This document shows, one piece after another, positions 11,188 through 21,100 of a stretch of 39,514 bases of DNA (its first letter is position 1; each line of letters starts with the position of its first letter). Both the position numbers and the translations under genes were made by a program. Under the pieces are notes generated by a model that worked only from the letters and a program-made list of their open reading frames with translations, had not been told where the DNA came from and did no database searches. The stretch is from Candidatus Arcticimaribacter sp. (GTDB taxonomy: Bacteria; Bacteroidota; Bacteroidia; Flavobacteriales; Flavobacteriaceae): assembly GCA_011526265.1 (NCBI GenBank), contig WTJN01000055.1, positions 1-39,514 of the forward strand. Reading direction: 5' to 3'.

Positions 11188-11270
11188 GCAAGACTTTGCC
11201 TACTCATCGTTTTTTTGAAGAAAAAAAGGCACTTTGTATAGAAAGTAGTAAACTCAAAAACAACCGTTTC

Positions 11271-12635
11271 CTAGTCAGTTGTTTCGGCCTTCTGCTTCAC
11301 AAACAGAGAGAAGATCCCACCGATGATGAGAAACACACCTGCCAAACGAATCACATTGATGGGGTTGTTCCCCAAGAGGTCGTAGACAAAATACTGCATC
11401 GAGAAAATCTGAATGATCATTGGGATCACGATAAACATGTTGAAGATCCCCATATAGACTCCTGTTTTATTACTGGGAATGGAAGAGGCCAACATTTCGT
11501 AGGGCATGGCCATCATGGAAGCCCAAGTGATCCCCAAACCAAAAGAGAATAAATAGATTTGTGCCACTTCAATCCCGTCGCCCAATGGGAGGGTAAATAA
11601 AATCGTTGTATCGTTGAGCAACGGCATACACAGTAGTCCGATTCCTCCTATGGCTAAACTGACAAAATGCAAGCGCTTAGCACCCAACCGCCGTGCAATG
11701 GGAATCAATGCAAAGGCCACCGAAAAGCAAATGATATTATAAGTACCATTTAGGTTCCCCGTTAAAAGTTGCGCCTGATTGAAAAAACTACTCGCGGGAT
11801 CGGTGGTATTGTAAAGGGATAAAGACAAGGCAGAGGTAAGATATTGCCAGTAACAAAACATGGCATACCACGGAAAAAACATCACGGGAATGAGCTGTTT
11901 CATGGTCGTGGGCATTTCTTTAAAGGCGACCACAATCTCATCCCATGTGCGCTTGACCAAACTCCCCTTGGCTTTTTCGGCCTCAATCTTGGCCAATTCT
12001 TCGGGCGTTGGAGGGTATTCGGAGGTGGTAAGCACTGTAACCAAAATCGTTGCAGTGGAAGCGATGGCTCCAATCCCAAACGCCCAGTAGGTCGACACCG
12101 GAATACCGTTGTCCATTTTATCGCTTAATGCCAAGATGCCCAAGGACACCAAAATGGCGGGAGTGAAATTGGCCAGCGTGGTTCCCAGACCGGTAAAGAA
12201 ACTTTGCATCAAAAAACCCAAAGAGTATTGTTTCTCGGGTAGTTTATCTGAAATGAAAGCACGATAGGGCTCGAGCGCAATATTGTTTGCCGCATCGAGA
12301 ATCCAGAGCAAGCTGGCGGCCATCCAAATCGAACTGGAATAGGGCATGGCAATTAGGGCCAAACTCGCTACAATGGCTCCGATGAGGAAGAAAGGTTTTC
12401 TCCGGCCAAACTTGGGCGACCAGGTACCGTCGCTAATCGCACCAATGATGGGCTGTACCAATAAACCTGTCACCGGCCCTGCCAGCCACAACATGGGGAG
12501 TTCTGCCTCATTGGCCCCTAAGTATTTGTAGATGGCACTCATATTGCTTTGCTGTAATCCAAAACTGAATTGAACCCCAAAGAACCCAAAGTTCATCGTG
12601 AGGATTTGCCCAAATGAAAGTTGCTTTTTTTCCAT
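11271..12635 (-). CDS. MFS transporter, SLC45/sugar-type
   Basis: 454 aa, 12 TM-like segments; 'QPIIGAISDGTWSPKFGRRKPFFLIGAI' and 'WILDAANNIALEPYRAFISDKLPEKQ' resemble SLC45-like maltose/sucrose permeases. Confidence 0.85.
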   Translation of the reverse strand: MEKKQLSFGQILTMNFGFFGVQFSFGLQQSNMSAIYKYLGANEAELPMLWLAGPVTGLLVQPIIGAISDGTWSPKFGRRKPFFLIGAIVASLALIAMPYSSSIWMAASLLWILDAANNIALEPYRAFISDKLPEKQYSLGFLMQSFFTGLGTTLANFTPAILVSLGILALSDKMDNGIPVSTYWAFGIGAIASTATILVTVLTTSEYPPTPEELAKIEAEKAKGSLVKRTWDEIVVAFKEMPTTMKQLIPVMFFPWYAMFCYWQYLTSALSLSLYNTTDPASSFFNQAQLLTGNLNGTYNIICFSVAFALIPIARRLGAKRLHFVSLAIGGIGLLCMPLLNDTTILFTLPLGDGIEVAQIYLFSFGLGITWASMMAMPYEMLASSIPSNKTGVYMGIFNMFIVIPMIIQIFSMQYFVYDLLGNNPINVIRLAGVFLIIGGIFSLFVKQKAETTD

Positions 12636-12641
12636 AATGAT

Positions 12642-14009
12642 CTATTCTGTAGTCGTGACTGCTGACGCTGTTCGACGCGTTTCTATATTCTGGGCAATGA
12701 ACTGCCCTACGGCCTCCCCTTGCTTCACCCCTTCTTCAATGGCCATCATGTAGTGGATTCCTCCGTAAAGTCTGGAAATAGCGGCTTCTTCAGAGGCGTG
12801 TATAAAAGAAGTATACGACCGTGTGGGAAGGCCAAAGGCTTCCTCAGTCGTGTCGTCAAAGGCAAATTGCGTCCCAAAAAGCTTGGTAAGCACCACCGCA
12901 GATGCTCTTGAAATAACCGAATGCCCACTGGTGTATTCGGGGAAAGGAGGCGTTTGCAGCAACGGCATCCAATCCTCATCATAGTGCTTGTTGATCAAGG
13001 TTTCTGGTCGCACAACAAGGGTGTTCCACTTTTCATCCCAGCAACTGATAAAGGCGTCGAACAAGGCCATCGATACATGCGCATAAGCATCGACTGTGGC
13101 GACAAAATCTGTTTGCGCTTTTTCGGTGACAATTTTTGTGATGCCAATCCAATGCCCGCCGGGGGTGATCTTTTTTGTGGCAAACATGGCATGCCCCCGA
13201 TGGTGGGTCACATAGGGATTACAATCCCAAAACTTAGCGATTTCAATTTGTTCATCGGTCAGGTTATCGCCTACCTCAAACACCTCTTGCAACTGTTGTT
13301 GGAAAGGGCTGTCTTTTGTCAAGTCAAAGGCCAAAGGGGGTTTGGGCTGAAACTGTGATGCAGAATCCAAGACCAAGGTGCGGATTTTGTTCCAATGCGG
13401 CTCAATCCCATCCATGTAGTCGGGCGGTGTGGGTTTCCAAAATTTTTCCTCCTCCAATATGGTGTATTTTGGGTAGGTCCGCGTTTGGTTATAAAGGTCG
13501 CCGCTTGCCCAGGCGAGAATGTGTTGGGTCACATCATCGGCATACGCCCGCGAGGCACTGCGCACACGACGTGGAACCCCCATAGATTTGATCGTATTTT
13601 CCAATTCTTCCTGAAAGGTTTCCATACGGTCTTCTGAAAAAATCAGGGATTTGCCAATCTGATTGAAGGCGTAGAGGGCCGCCAACTCTGCCGAAGCATT
13701 TTCGGGCATCTTTGGTAAAGCAGACAAAGCGTTTACTTGTCCGACCAAGGAACGGTACTGCACCGGGTAGTTGACCGCTAAAATTTCATACGCTGCAATA
13801 GTAGGGTACATGTAAACCCGCGAGGCAACAGGCGGAGAGAAAATATCGTATACAACAATGTCAGATAGATTTTCCATCGCATTGCGAAAAAGCGTTGGGT
13901 CTTTTAACTTTTCCTGGTAGGAAGTATCCTCGGCACATTGCAAGAAAAGAAAAAGAGAACAAAAAAACAGGGCAAGGTTTTTCATCAGTTTCAATTTAGT
14001 TTGCATCAA
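12642..14009 (-). CDS. Vanadium-dependent haloperoxidase / PAP2-superfamily lipoprotein
   Basis: 455 aa; lipobox 'LFLQC|AEDTS'; vanadate/phosphate pocket KX6RP ('KWNTLVVRP', K327-R334), 'SGH' (361-363) and SRX5H ('SRLYGGIH', R413-H419) all present. The Met at 13985 (MKNLALFF...) may be the real start. Confidence 0.88.
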   Translation of the reverse strand: MMQTKLKLMKNLALFFCSLFLFLQCAEDTSYQEKLKDPTLFRNAMENLSDIVVYDIFSPPVASRVYMYPTIAAYEILAVNYPVQYRSLVGQVNALSALPKMPENASAELAALYAFNQIGKSLIFSEDRMETFQEELENTIKSMGVPRRVRSASRAYADDVTQHILAWASGDLYNQTRTYPKYTILEEEKFWKPTPPDYMDGIEPHWNKIRTLVLDSASQFQPKPPLAFDLTKDSPFQQQLQEVFEVGDNLTDEQIEIAKFWDCNPYVTHHRGHAMFATKKITPGGHWIGITKIVTEKAQTDFVATVDAYAHVSMALFDAFISCWDEKWNTLVVRPETLINKHYDEDWMPLLQTPPFPEYTSGHSVISRASAVVLTKLFGTQFAFDDTTEEAFGLPTRSYTSFIHASEEAAISRLYGGIHYMMAIEEGVKQGEAVGQFIAQNIETRRTASAVTTTE

Positions 14010-14874
14010 AGTATAATTCTGAACGCCAATTTACATCATTTGTTTCACTAAATGGGCTATCGTAAAAAACTTCTACCATAGGGAAGGAAAGTGTTTTACC
14101 TTGGTGTTGCACCGCCTGAATGACATTGAACCAGCTACGGTGCGATTCGTTGTAATTGCCATAAAAAGTTTGTTTCTGCCCTTGAACCGCTGGCTTATCG
14201 GTGACAAAAAGAAACGGATCTTCGCCTTGGAAAACAAAGTCATCGGGCACTTGAAAACAAAAATCAAACGACAAGGTTTGTTGTGCCAAGTCGATGGAAT
14301 TGATATACAACCGTGGCGGAGATTTTTCTCCCTTGGGCAAGTGAAACGACAACGCATCAATGTTGCGATTCATCTGGTTGGCCTTTTTACTTATGGTGGT
14401 GTTGACCTTTTGGCAAAGACAACGACTGGCAGACAGCTCCCCTTTTTCGGGAGATTCCCAGCGGTATTTATTCGCGCTGGATTGCATGGCCCGATAAAAT
14501 GTTTCTACCATTGCTAGGGCTTCATGCACCTTTTTCGATTGACCTATGATGACGCGCAGTTTTTCAGACAACATTTGGCCTTCTGGGAAAACATACACCT
14601 CGGCCTTTGTGGGTTGCCCCGGCGCTGTAGTAAACGACCACTCCAAACGGGTTTTTTTATCCGATAAAAGGGTAGAAAAACGGAGCTGGTCTTCCGTTGT
14701 CGTGTCTAGCACAACATCAGTTTGCTTTTGCAAGCTGTGGTAGACAAACCACGGAGCGTTTTCTGTCTTAAAACTAATCTTGTAGGCAAAAGAAACGCCA
14801 AAGAGATAGCCCATCAAACCTGTGAAAAGTAGAAGGGCCACCATAAGTACATAAAATCGAATTCCTTTCATCAA
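13996..14874 (-). CDS. N-terminally membrane-anchored protein with possible SRPBCC + GyrI-like effector-binding fold
   Basis: 292 aa; N-terminal TM 'FYVLMVALLLFTGLMGYLFG'; C-terminal 'PPRLYINSIDLAQQTLSFDFCFQVPDDF...FPMVEVFYDSPFSETNDVNWRSELYF' is reminiscent of GyrI/AraC effector-binding proteins. ORF is clear; family assignment is tentative. Confidence 0.6.
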   Translation of the reverse strand: MMKGIRFYVLMVALLLFTGLMGYLFGVSFAYKISFKTENAPWFVYHSLQKQTDVVLDTTTEDQLRFSTLLSDKKTRLEWSFTTAPGQPTKAEVYVFPEGQMLSEKLRVIIGQSKKVHEALAMVETFYRAMQSSANKYRWESPEKGELSASRCLCQKVNTTISKKANQMNRNIDALSFHLPKGEKSPPRLYINSIDLAQQTLSFDFCFQVPDDFVFQGEDPFLFVTDKPAVQGQKQTFYGNYNESHRSWFNVIQAVQHQGKTLSFPMVEVFYDSPFSETNDVNWRSELYFDAN

Positions 14875-17800
14875 TCAATATCATTTAATGGATACAATTT
14901 CAACGGCTGGTTATGACAAACCGTCAACAAATAAGTGGTCTCATTTAGGGTGACTTGCTCAAGCCCTGCCAAGTGCTCGTGGAACAAGTTGATGCCCCAA
15001 TCTGCCAGGGGTCCATATGCTTCTGTGGAAGAAAAGTACATGGGTTGTTGCGCCTTCCAAACCCCTTGATAAGGGGGTAAATCTTCTTTTGCACCCCCCA
15101 TGATCAGGTAAGATTGATCGTCCTTGTTGATTTCTTCTATGGTGCGTAAGGGTCCGTATTGAAATGCCGTGGGGAGGGGTTGAAAGCGATAACCCTCAGC
15201 GGTTTTTTCTAGGTAACCACTGCGCAATTCATCTACAGTGTGGAGGACGGCTTTTGAAAGCTTGTCTTTTCCCACCACCTGCTCGATTGTTTTTCCAGCA
15301 AAGTCGGCATAAGCGTTGTAGCGCTTACGAATAAATCGCTGTAATTGTCCCGCCAATTTATCCTTGTCGTCCAACGGATAATATTTCTCTTCTTTGGCAA
15401 GTGCCAAAATGGTTTCTGTTTGGCCATTTTCATCAAAATCGTCCACGTACATTTTTAGGGGAAGTGAAGCGGTAGCTTTAAACTTGGTGTTGAGTCCTAC
15501 ATTGCCCAAAACAAGATCTATGTCTCCATCCTTGTCTACATCATAGGGCACTATTTTTTGCCATAGCCCTTTGGGTTGAGTTTGCAGGTAGCCTTCGGTT
15601 GCCTCCGAAAAAACACCCTTGTTGTTTTCCAAAATACGCGGGCTTGCCCATTCACTCACGACCCATAAGTCGGCATCGCCATCTTCATCGACATCCATAA
15701 ACAACGCATCGGTAACCATGCCTAAATCTTCAAAGGTGGACGCAGAAGAAAGGGTTAATTTTCCATTGTTATTGATGAGCAGATGGGACTTTGGAGCTAC
15801 ACCAAACTGCCCGCTCACCGCACGCGATCCCACAAAATAGTCATCATCGCCATCGTCGTCTATATCATTGGCCACAATCACCGATGCCGTGTGGAAATAT
15901 TCGGGAAGTCTCTCCGGGGTATAGGTGAAATTTCCTTGCCCATCATTTTCATAAATACGATCGACTAAGTAGGGCGATTTGTGCGTGTATTCTCCTCCGC
16001 CAGAAAGTACAAAGAGGTCCAAATCCCCATCAATATCAATATCGGTGAATAGGGCGTCCACATCTTCAAATTGTCGATGCGCTTCAAAGACAGGAATTTC
16101 TTTTTCGCGATAGCCTGTCGAACTCCCGAGCAGCAATATTGCAGGACTTTTTTTTGATCCGCCAATGTAGATATCCTCCCAGCCATCAGCATTCACATCG
16201 CCGATGGCAAGACCCGGGCCTTCCGTAGAAATACCATAGGGCATCAACTTCTCACGGTTGAATTCTGGGTAATAGTTTTCTTTGTAAACGCGTCCTAAAT
16301 CCACACTAACGTCTTGGGCAAGTGCCGGTGCCTGCTCGGCTTTCAACGTCTTTTTTTCACCAGCAACATAGGCAACAGTGAGTTGTTGATTGACGGCTGG
16401 AAAAAGAGTGGTCTGCTGTTGATTGGGCCAGACAACAACCAACGAATCAATGGGTTCACCCCCCAACCCAAAATGCATTTGTGGCGGTAGACTGGACTGG
16501 TAACCACGGGTGAGATGAAGCTGTTGAAAATAGGTTTTAGAAGGGGTATAAACCGTTGCTTTTGTGCCCACCCCAAAAGGATTTTTTTTAGGGCCCTTAA
16601 ATGCTAGTTGAAGGAAGGTCTCTCGCTCCCGATCGAGTTTATTTTCCAACAGTGTTGCCGGAGCATTGAAATTATTGATGACAATATCAAGGTCCCCATC
16701 CCGGTCAAAATCCGCCACGGCAGAGCCGTTACTCATGCTTGGTTTTTCCTTCAACCAAGTCGCAGACTGGTCTTTGAAAGTGAGGTCCTCTTGCCCTTGA
16801 AAGAGTTTGTTGGGAACTATCCCAGAAGGCATTTTAGCTAGCGCCTCAGTGTCCATCAATTTGGTCAGATTGAGTTTGGACTGGATGTCTTCGGAAGAAA
16901 TGAAATTGATATAGTCGGCATCATTGGGACGTCTATAGATCCCGTTGGTAATGTGCATGTCCTGAAAGCCGTCCAGGTCAAAATCGGCAAACAGTACCGA
17001 CCAGCTCCAATCGGTGGCATCCACCCCGGAGAGTTGTGCGATTTCTAAAAACTTTTCCCGCCCAGTGTTGAGTTGCAAATGATTTCTTGAAAACTGATCC
17101 AAGTACCCCAAAGACCGCTTGCGATTGAGCATATTCAGTGTGGTATTGCCCTTCGATCGTTTAAGCACGACCTCGTCTTGGGGCAACATGTCCAAGGTCA
17201 TGATTTCTGGATATCCGTCATGATTCAAATCGGCAATGTCATTGCCCATAGAAAACTGACTCACTTGACTAAAATAGTCTTTGGATTGTTCCTTGAATGT
17301 CCCATCGGCTTGATTGATATAGAGATAATCGTCTTCAAAAAAGTCGTTACTGACGTATAGATCATCCCAGCCATCGGCATTGATATCGGCCACACTGACC
17401 GCCAAGCCGTAACCAAAACCTCCGAGCTGCAGTTGTGCTGCTTGAGAAACGTCGACAAATTTTCCATCGTCGTTGCGCAATAGCTTGTCTGAACTCATCT
17501 CATTACGCTCCTCGTTGTTTTCAAAATTGCTGTAGTTGGACGTGTTGTGTAGACCGTGATTCAAGAGATACATGTCGAGGTCACCGTCGCGGTCATAATC
17601 AAAAAAAGCAGCGCTCACCGAATAATTCTGAAGGGCTAATCCATAGCGGACCGCTTGCTCTTTGAAAGTGCCATCTTGCTGATTGATATATAGCTCGTTG
17701 TAGCCTCTAAATCCATGAATGCCCACCACAGCGCAAACGTAAATATCCAACCAACCGTCGTTGTTTACATCCACCATGGTGACCCCCGTGTTCCAGTCGG

Positions 17801-18125
17801 CGTTGCCCACCACACCCGCAGCGACAGTGATGTCTTCGAACTGGAGGTTCCCCTTGTTCAAGTAGAGTTTATTTTCCCCTTTGTTGGCCGTGAAATAAAT
17901 GTCCTCCAAACCATCGTTATTGATGTCCCCAACAGCAACCCCGCCACCGTTATAAAAATAGAGATAATCGAGTATACTCAGCTCCTCCGTGTCGGTAAGC
18001 TGATTGGCGAAACTGATGCCCGATTGCGTCGGTGAAACTTCATTAAAGAGGTAATCGTTGCTGCATTGAGTCTGGAACAATCCGACCCATAAAGCAAGAA
18101 GAATGTATTTACTTTTTTGAAACAT
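14871..18125 (-). CDS. CRTAC1-type lipoprotein: FG-GAP/VCBS repeats + ASPIC/UnbV domain
   Basis: 1084 aa; lipobox 'LFQTQC|SND'; 13 Ca-binding-like DxDxDG-type loops (DINNDGLED, DVNNDGWLD, DYDRDGDLD...); ASPIC/UnbV segment 'NPFGVGTKATVYTPSKTYFQQLHLTRGYQSSLPPQMHFGLGGEPIDSLVVVWPN'. Confidence 0.92.
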   Translation of the reverse strand: MFQKSKYILLALWVGLFQTQCSNDYLFNEVSPTQSGISFANQLTDTEELSILDYLYFYNGGGVAVGDINNDGLEDIYFTANKGENKLYLNKGNLQFEDITVAAGVVGNADWNTGVTMVDVNNDGWLDIYVCAVVGIHGFRGYNELYINQQDGTFKEQAVRYGLALQNYSVSAAFFDYDRDGDLDMYLLNHGLHNTSNYSNFENNEERNEMSSDKLLRNDDGKFVDVSQAAQLQLGGFGYGLAVSVADINADGWDDLYVSNDFFEDDYLYINQADGTFKEQSKDYFSQVSQFSMGNDIADLNHDGYPEIMTLDMLPQDEVVLKRSKGNTTLNMLNRKRSLGYLDQFSRNHLQLNTGREKFLEIAQLSGVDATDWSWSVLFADFDLDGFQDMHITNGIYRRPNDADYINFISSEDIQSKLNLTKLMDTEALAKMPSGIVPNKLFQGQEDLTFKDQSATWLKEKPSMSNGSAVADFDRDGDLDIVINNFNAPATLLENKLDRERETFLQLAFKGPKKNPFGVGTKATVYTPSKTYFQQLHLTRGYQSSLPPQMHFGLGGEPIDSLVVVWPNQQQTTLFPAVNQQLTVAYVAGEKKTLKAEQAPALAQDVSVDLGRVYKENYYPEFNREKLMPYGISTEGPGLAIGDVNADGWEDIYIGGSKKSPAILLLGSSTGYREKEIPVFEAHRQFEDVDALFTDIDIDGDLDLFVLSGGGEYTHKSPYLVDRIYENDGQGNFTYTPERLPEYFHTASVIVANDIDDDGDDDYFVGSRAVSGQFGVAPKSHLLINNNGKLTLSSASTFEDLGMVTDALFMDVDEDGDADLWVVSEWASPRILENNKGVFSEATEGYLQTQPKGLWQKIVPYDVDKDGDIDLVLGNVGLNTKFKATASLPLKMYVDDFDENGQTETILALAKEEKYYPLDDKDKLAGQLQRFIRKRYNAYADFAGKTIEQVVGKDKLSKAVLHTVDELRSGYLEKTAEGYRFQPLPTAFQYGPLRTIEEINKDDQSYLIMGGAKEDLPPYQGVWKAQQPMYFSSTEAYGPLADWGINLFHEHLAGLEQVTLNETTYLLTVCHNQPLKLYPLNDID

Positions 18126-21100
18126 ATATCAGGGCTTTTTCGTCATTAATGCCAAATATAACAGCATTTTTTCCATTCCAACCTATGGTGCTACAAGAAC
18201 GCACCGTTCCCCGTACTTTTAAGCCCGATTGGCTATAGGGTTGCCATTGAAAATTTCCTTTCCCATCGCCAATTAAAAGCTCGCCGTAGCCGGCATCAAG
18301 CTTACCAAATTGGGGCTTGAGGTTGTCCTCGCCTCCGGCCAAGAGAACATCTACATGCCCGTCTTGGTTAAAGTCACTAACGACCCCCGTGTTGACACTA
18401 TTCCATTGTATCTCGCGCGGCAGTGGTTTTTGTTCGAAGACAAGATTTCCCTTGTTCAACACCAAAATAGACTTTGACTCGTTGACCTCTTTAATCAACG
18501 CACCCGCAATATTTTCTTTTGAAAACAAATCCCGAACGCCTTTGGTGGCATAGGCAGAAAATTGCACATTTTCTTTTTTTACCTTGGCAATCTGACTCAC
18601 CAATTCATTGCGCACGTGAATGGGTTTGTCCTTTCCATCAAGCGCCCGCGTAAGGATTTGATCAATCGTTCCGTTGTTGTCAAAATCGTTGATGAACATT
18701 CGTGCTGGACTCTCTTTGCTCCCGATATAAACGGAATTTAGGCCTTTGTTCCCCAAAATAAAATCGATGGTTCCATCGGCATTGAAATCCCCCTCAACAA
18801 TGGTATTCCACCACCCAGAAAGGGTGGATAAATCTGTGGATAGCGGATCGAGATACATGCCTTTGTTTTCAAAGACAGTTGGGGCCATCCACTCGCCTAC
18901 AACAAGAAGATCTTTTTGATCATCCCCGGTTAATTCAATCCATTTCGCATCGGTAATCATGCCGAGTTTACTGGCATCATAGGCTTTTAGACTGGTGCTG
19001 TTTTTGAATTGGCCATTGCCTAGATTCTCTAGAAATACCGCCGTGGGATTGATGCCGTATACTCCCGTGACCGATCGATTGCCAATGAACAAATCGATAT
19101 CGCCATCCTGATCCATGTCGTAGGGGGCAATGACGCTGGTATTGGCCGTGTAGTTGGGGAGGGCCTCTTCGTTGCGTGAAAATTGACCCGTCCCGTCATT
19201 AAGGTAGACACGGTCTTCATAAAGGCGATTGCTCAACGTGATGTCATTCCCGCCCGAACCCACAAACAAATCGAGGTCGCCGTCGTTATCCACATCGATG
19301 AAGGCAGCGGCGGTGTCTTCATATTTCTTTTCGTTTTCCCACAAGGCGGCATTGGTGGCAGTAAATGCACCATTGCTTTGTTGAATAAACAGTTGTGCAG
19401 CAGCATTGGTGGCATTGCCTAGAAAGACGTCCTCAAGACCGTCATTGTTGACATCGCCAGTAACCACTGCTGGCCCTTCGCGCGAGAGCATTCTAGGCAC
19501 CAAGACCTCTTTGTCATAGTCCACATAATTGTTTTCGTCATGTGTGGCCCAGGTCACAGACACAGGGTCAAAAAGGGTGGCAGAAGGCAACTTTTGCGTT
19601 GGTTTTTTAACCGGTTGTGTGGCCTCAGCGATAGAAAGATGTAAGCGTTGGTTGACTGGCACATCATTTAAAACAGTCTGTTTGTTGTTGGGCCATATGA
19701 CCTGCACAGAGTCTACTTGGGTGGTTTTACCAAGTCCAATGGTGGTCACCACATCCACCGATGATTGGAATCCACGGGTGGGAATTACCTCCGAAAACAA
19801 AACCTTTCCGTTGGTATACACATTGATTTTAGACCCTATGGCAAAAGTGTTATTTTCATCGCCCGACAACTGAAACTGAAGATAATTAGCCCCTTTTTCG
19901 GTGGCTTTATTTTGATAGAGCATGACCGGCTGATTGACATTATTGATGATCAAGTCGAGATCTCCGTCGTTGTCCAAGTCGCCGTAGGCGGCCCCGTTGG
20001 AAAATGTTTTCTGGTCAAATCCCCAGTCCACCGACATGTTCTTGAATCCTTGCTCGGCGTCATTTCTAAACGCAAGGTTCCGTAGCGGACGCTTGGGCAT
20101 TTTTTCAATGATATTGATGACATCTTCTTTCTCACCGGTCAAAGCCATGCGCTGTACAACCTCGTTGGCAAAGTAATTAACAAAATCTTGATTGGTCAAT
20201 TCGTGATAGATCCCATTGCAAACAAACAAGTCTTTTTGGCCGTCGTTGTCCATGTCCCAAATCAACGCCCCCCAACTCCAATCGGTGGCTTCCACTCCGG
20301 CGATGGTTGAGATTTCAGAAAAGGTGTTGTTTTGGTTGTTGAACTGCAGGGTGTTTTGCATAAACTGGTGATAAAAAGCCTTTTCTTGCTTTATCCGATA
20401 GATATCGAAACCTTCAAACTCTGTTGTTTCTTTAAGTCGGGTGTCTTCACGCGGCAGCATGTCGGTGACAAAAATTTCGGCAAAACCATCGTTATTGATA
20501 TCGGCCATATCTGCTCCCATGGAGGAATGGCTAATGTGGTTGAGAATGTTTTGAATGTCTTCTTTGAATGTCCCGTCGCCCTGGTTGATGTAGAAATAAT
20601 CGCGCTCATAAAAATCGTTGGACACGTAGATGTCGATGTAACCGTCTTTGTTGATATCGCCCAAAGTAACCCCAAGACCAAATCCAATGAGGCTGCTATA
20701 AATACCGGCACTATTGGTCACGTCAGTAAATACTCCTCCGTTGTTTTGCAATAGGCGATCACCTCCTCCTTTTAGTACTGGATTGACTTTCCATTCTTCG
20801 TCAGGCAAATCACGCTTGTCGTTATAGCCCAGTGTCGTTACGGGGATAAAGCTGTTGTTGAGCATATAGACATCCAAATCACCGTCTAAATCATAGTCAA
20901 AAAAAGCGGCGTGGGTGGTGATGCCGCTATCGGCCAGTTGGTAGGCTTTGGCCTGTTCGGTAAATGTGCCGTCTTGGTTGTTGATAAAGAGTTCGTTTTC
21001 ACGCGCCTCGCCTGAAGTCAGACCCGCATTACACACATATATATCCATCCAACCGTCGTTGTTAATGTCGACCATGACCACGCCTGTAGACCATCCTTTG

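Noticed and set aside
11196-11270. Possible weak hairpin (CACTTT-GTATAG-AAAGTA region) after the MFS gene as terminator
   Set aside because: Only a ~5-bp AT-rich stem before a T-run on the minus strand; too weak to call with confidence.
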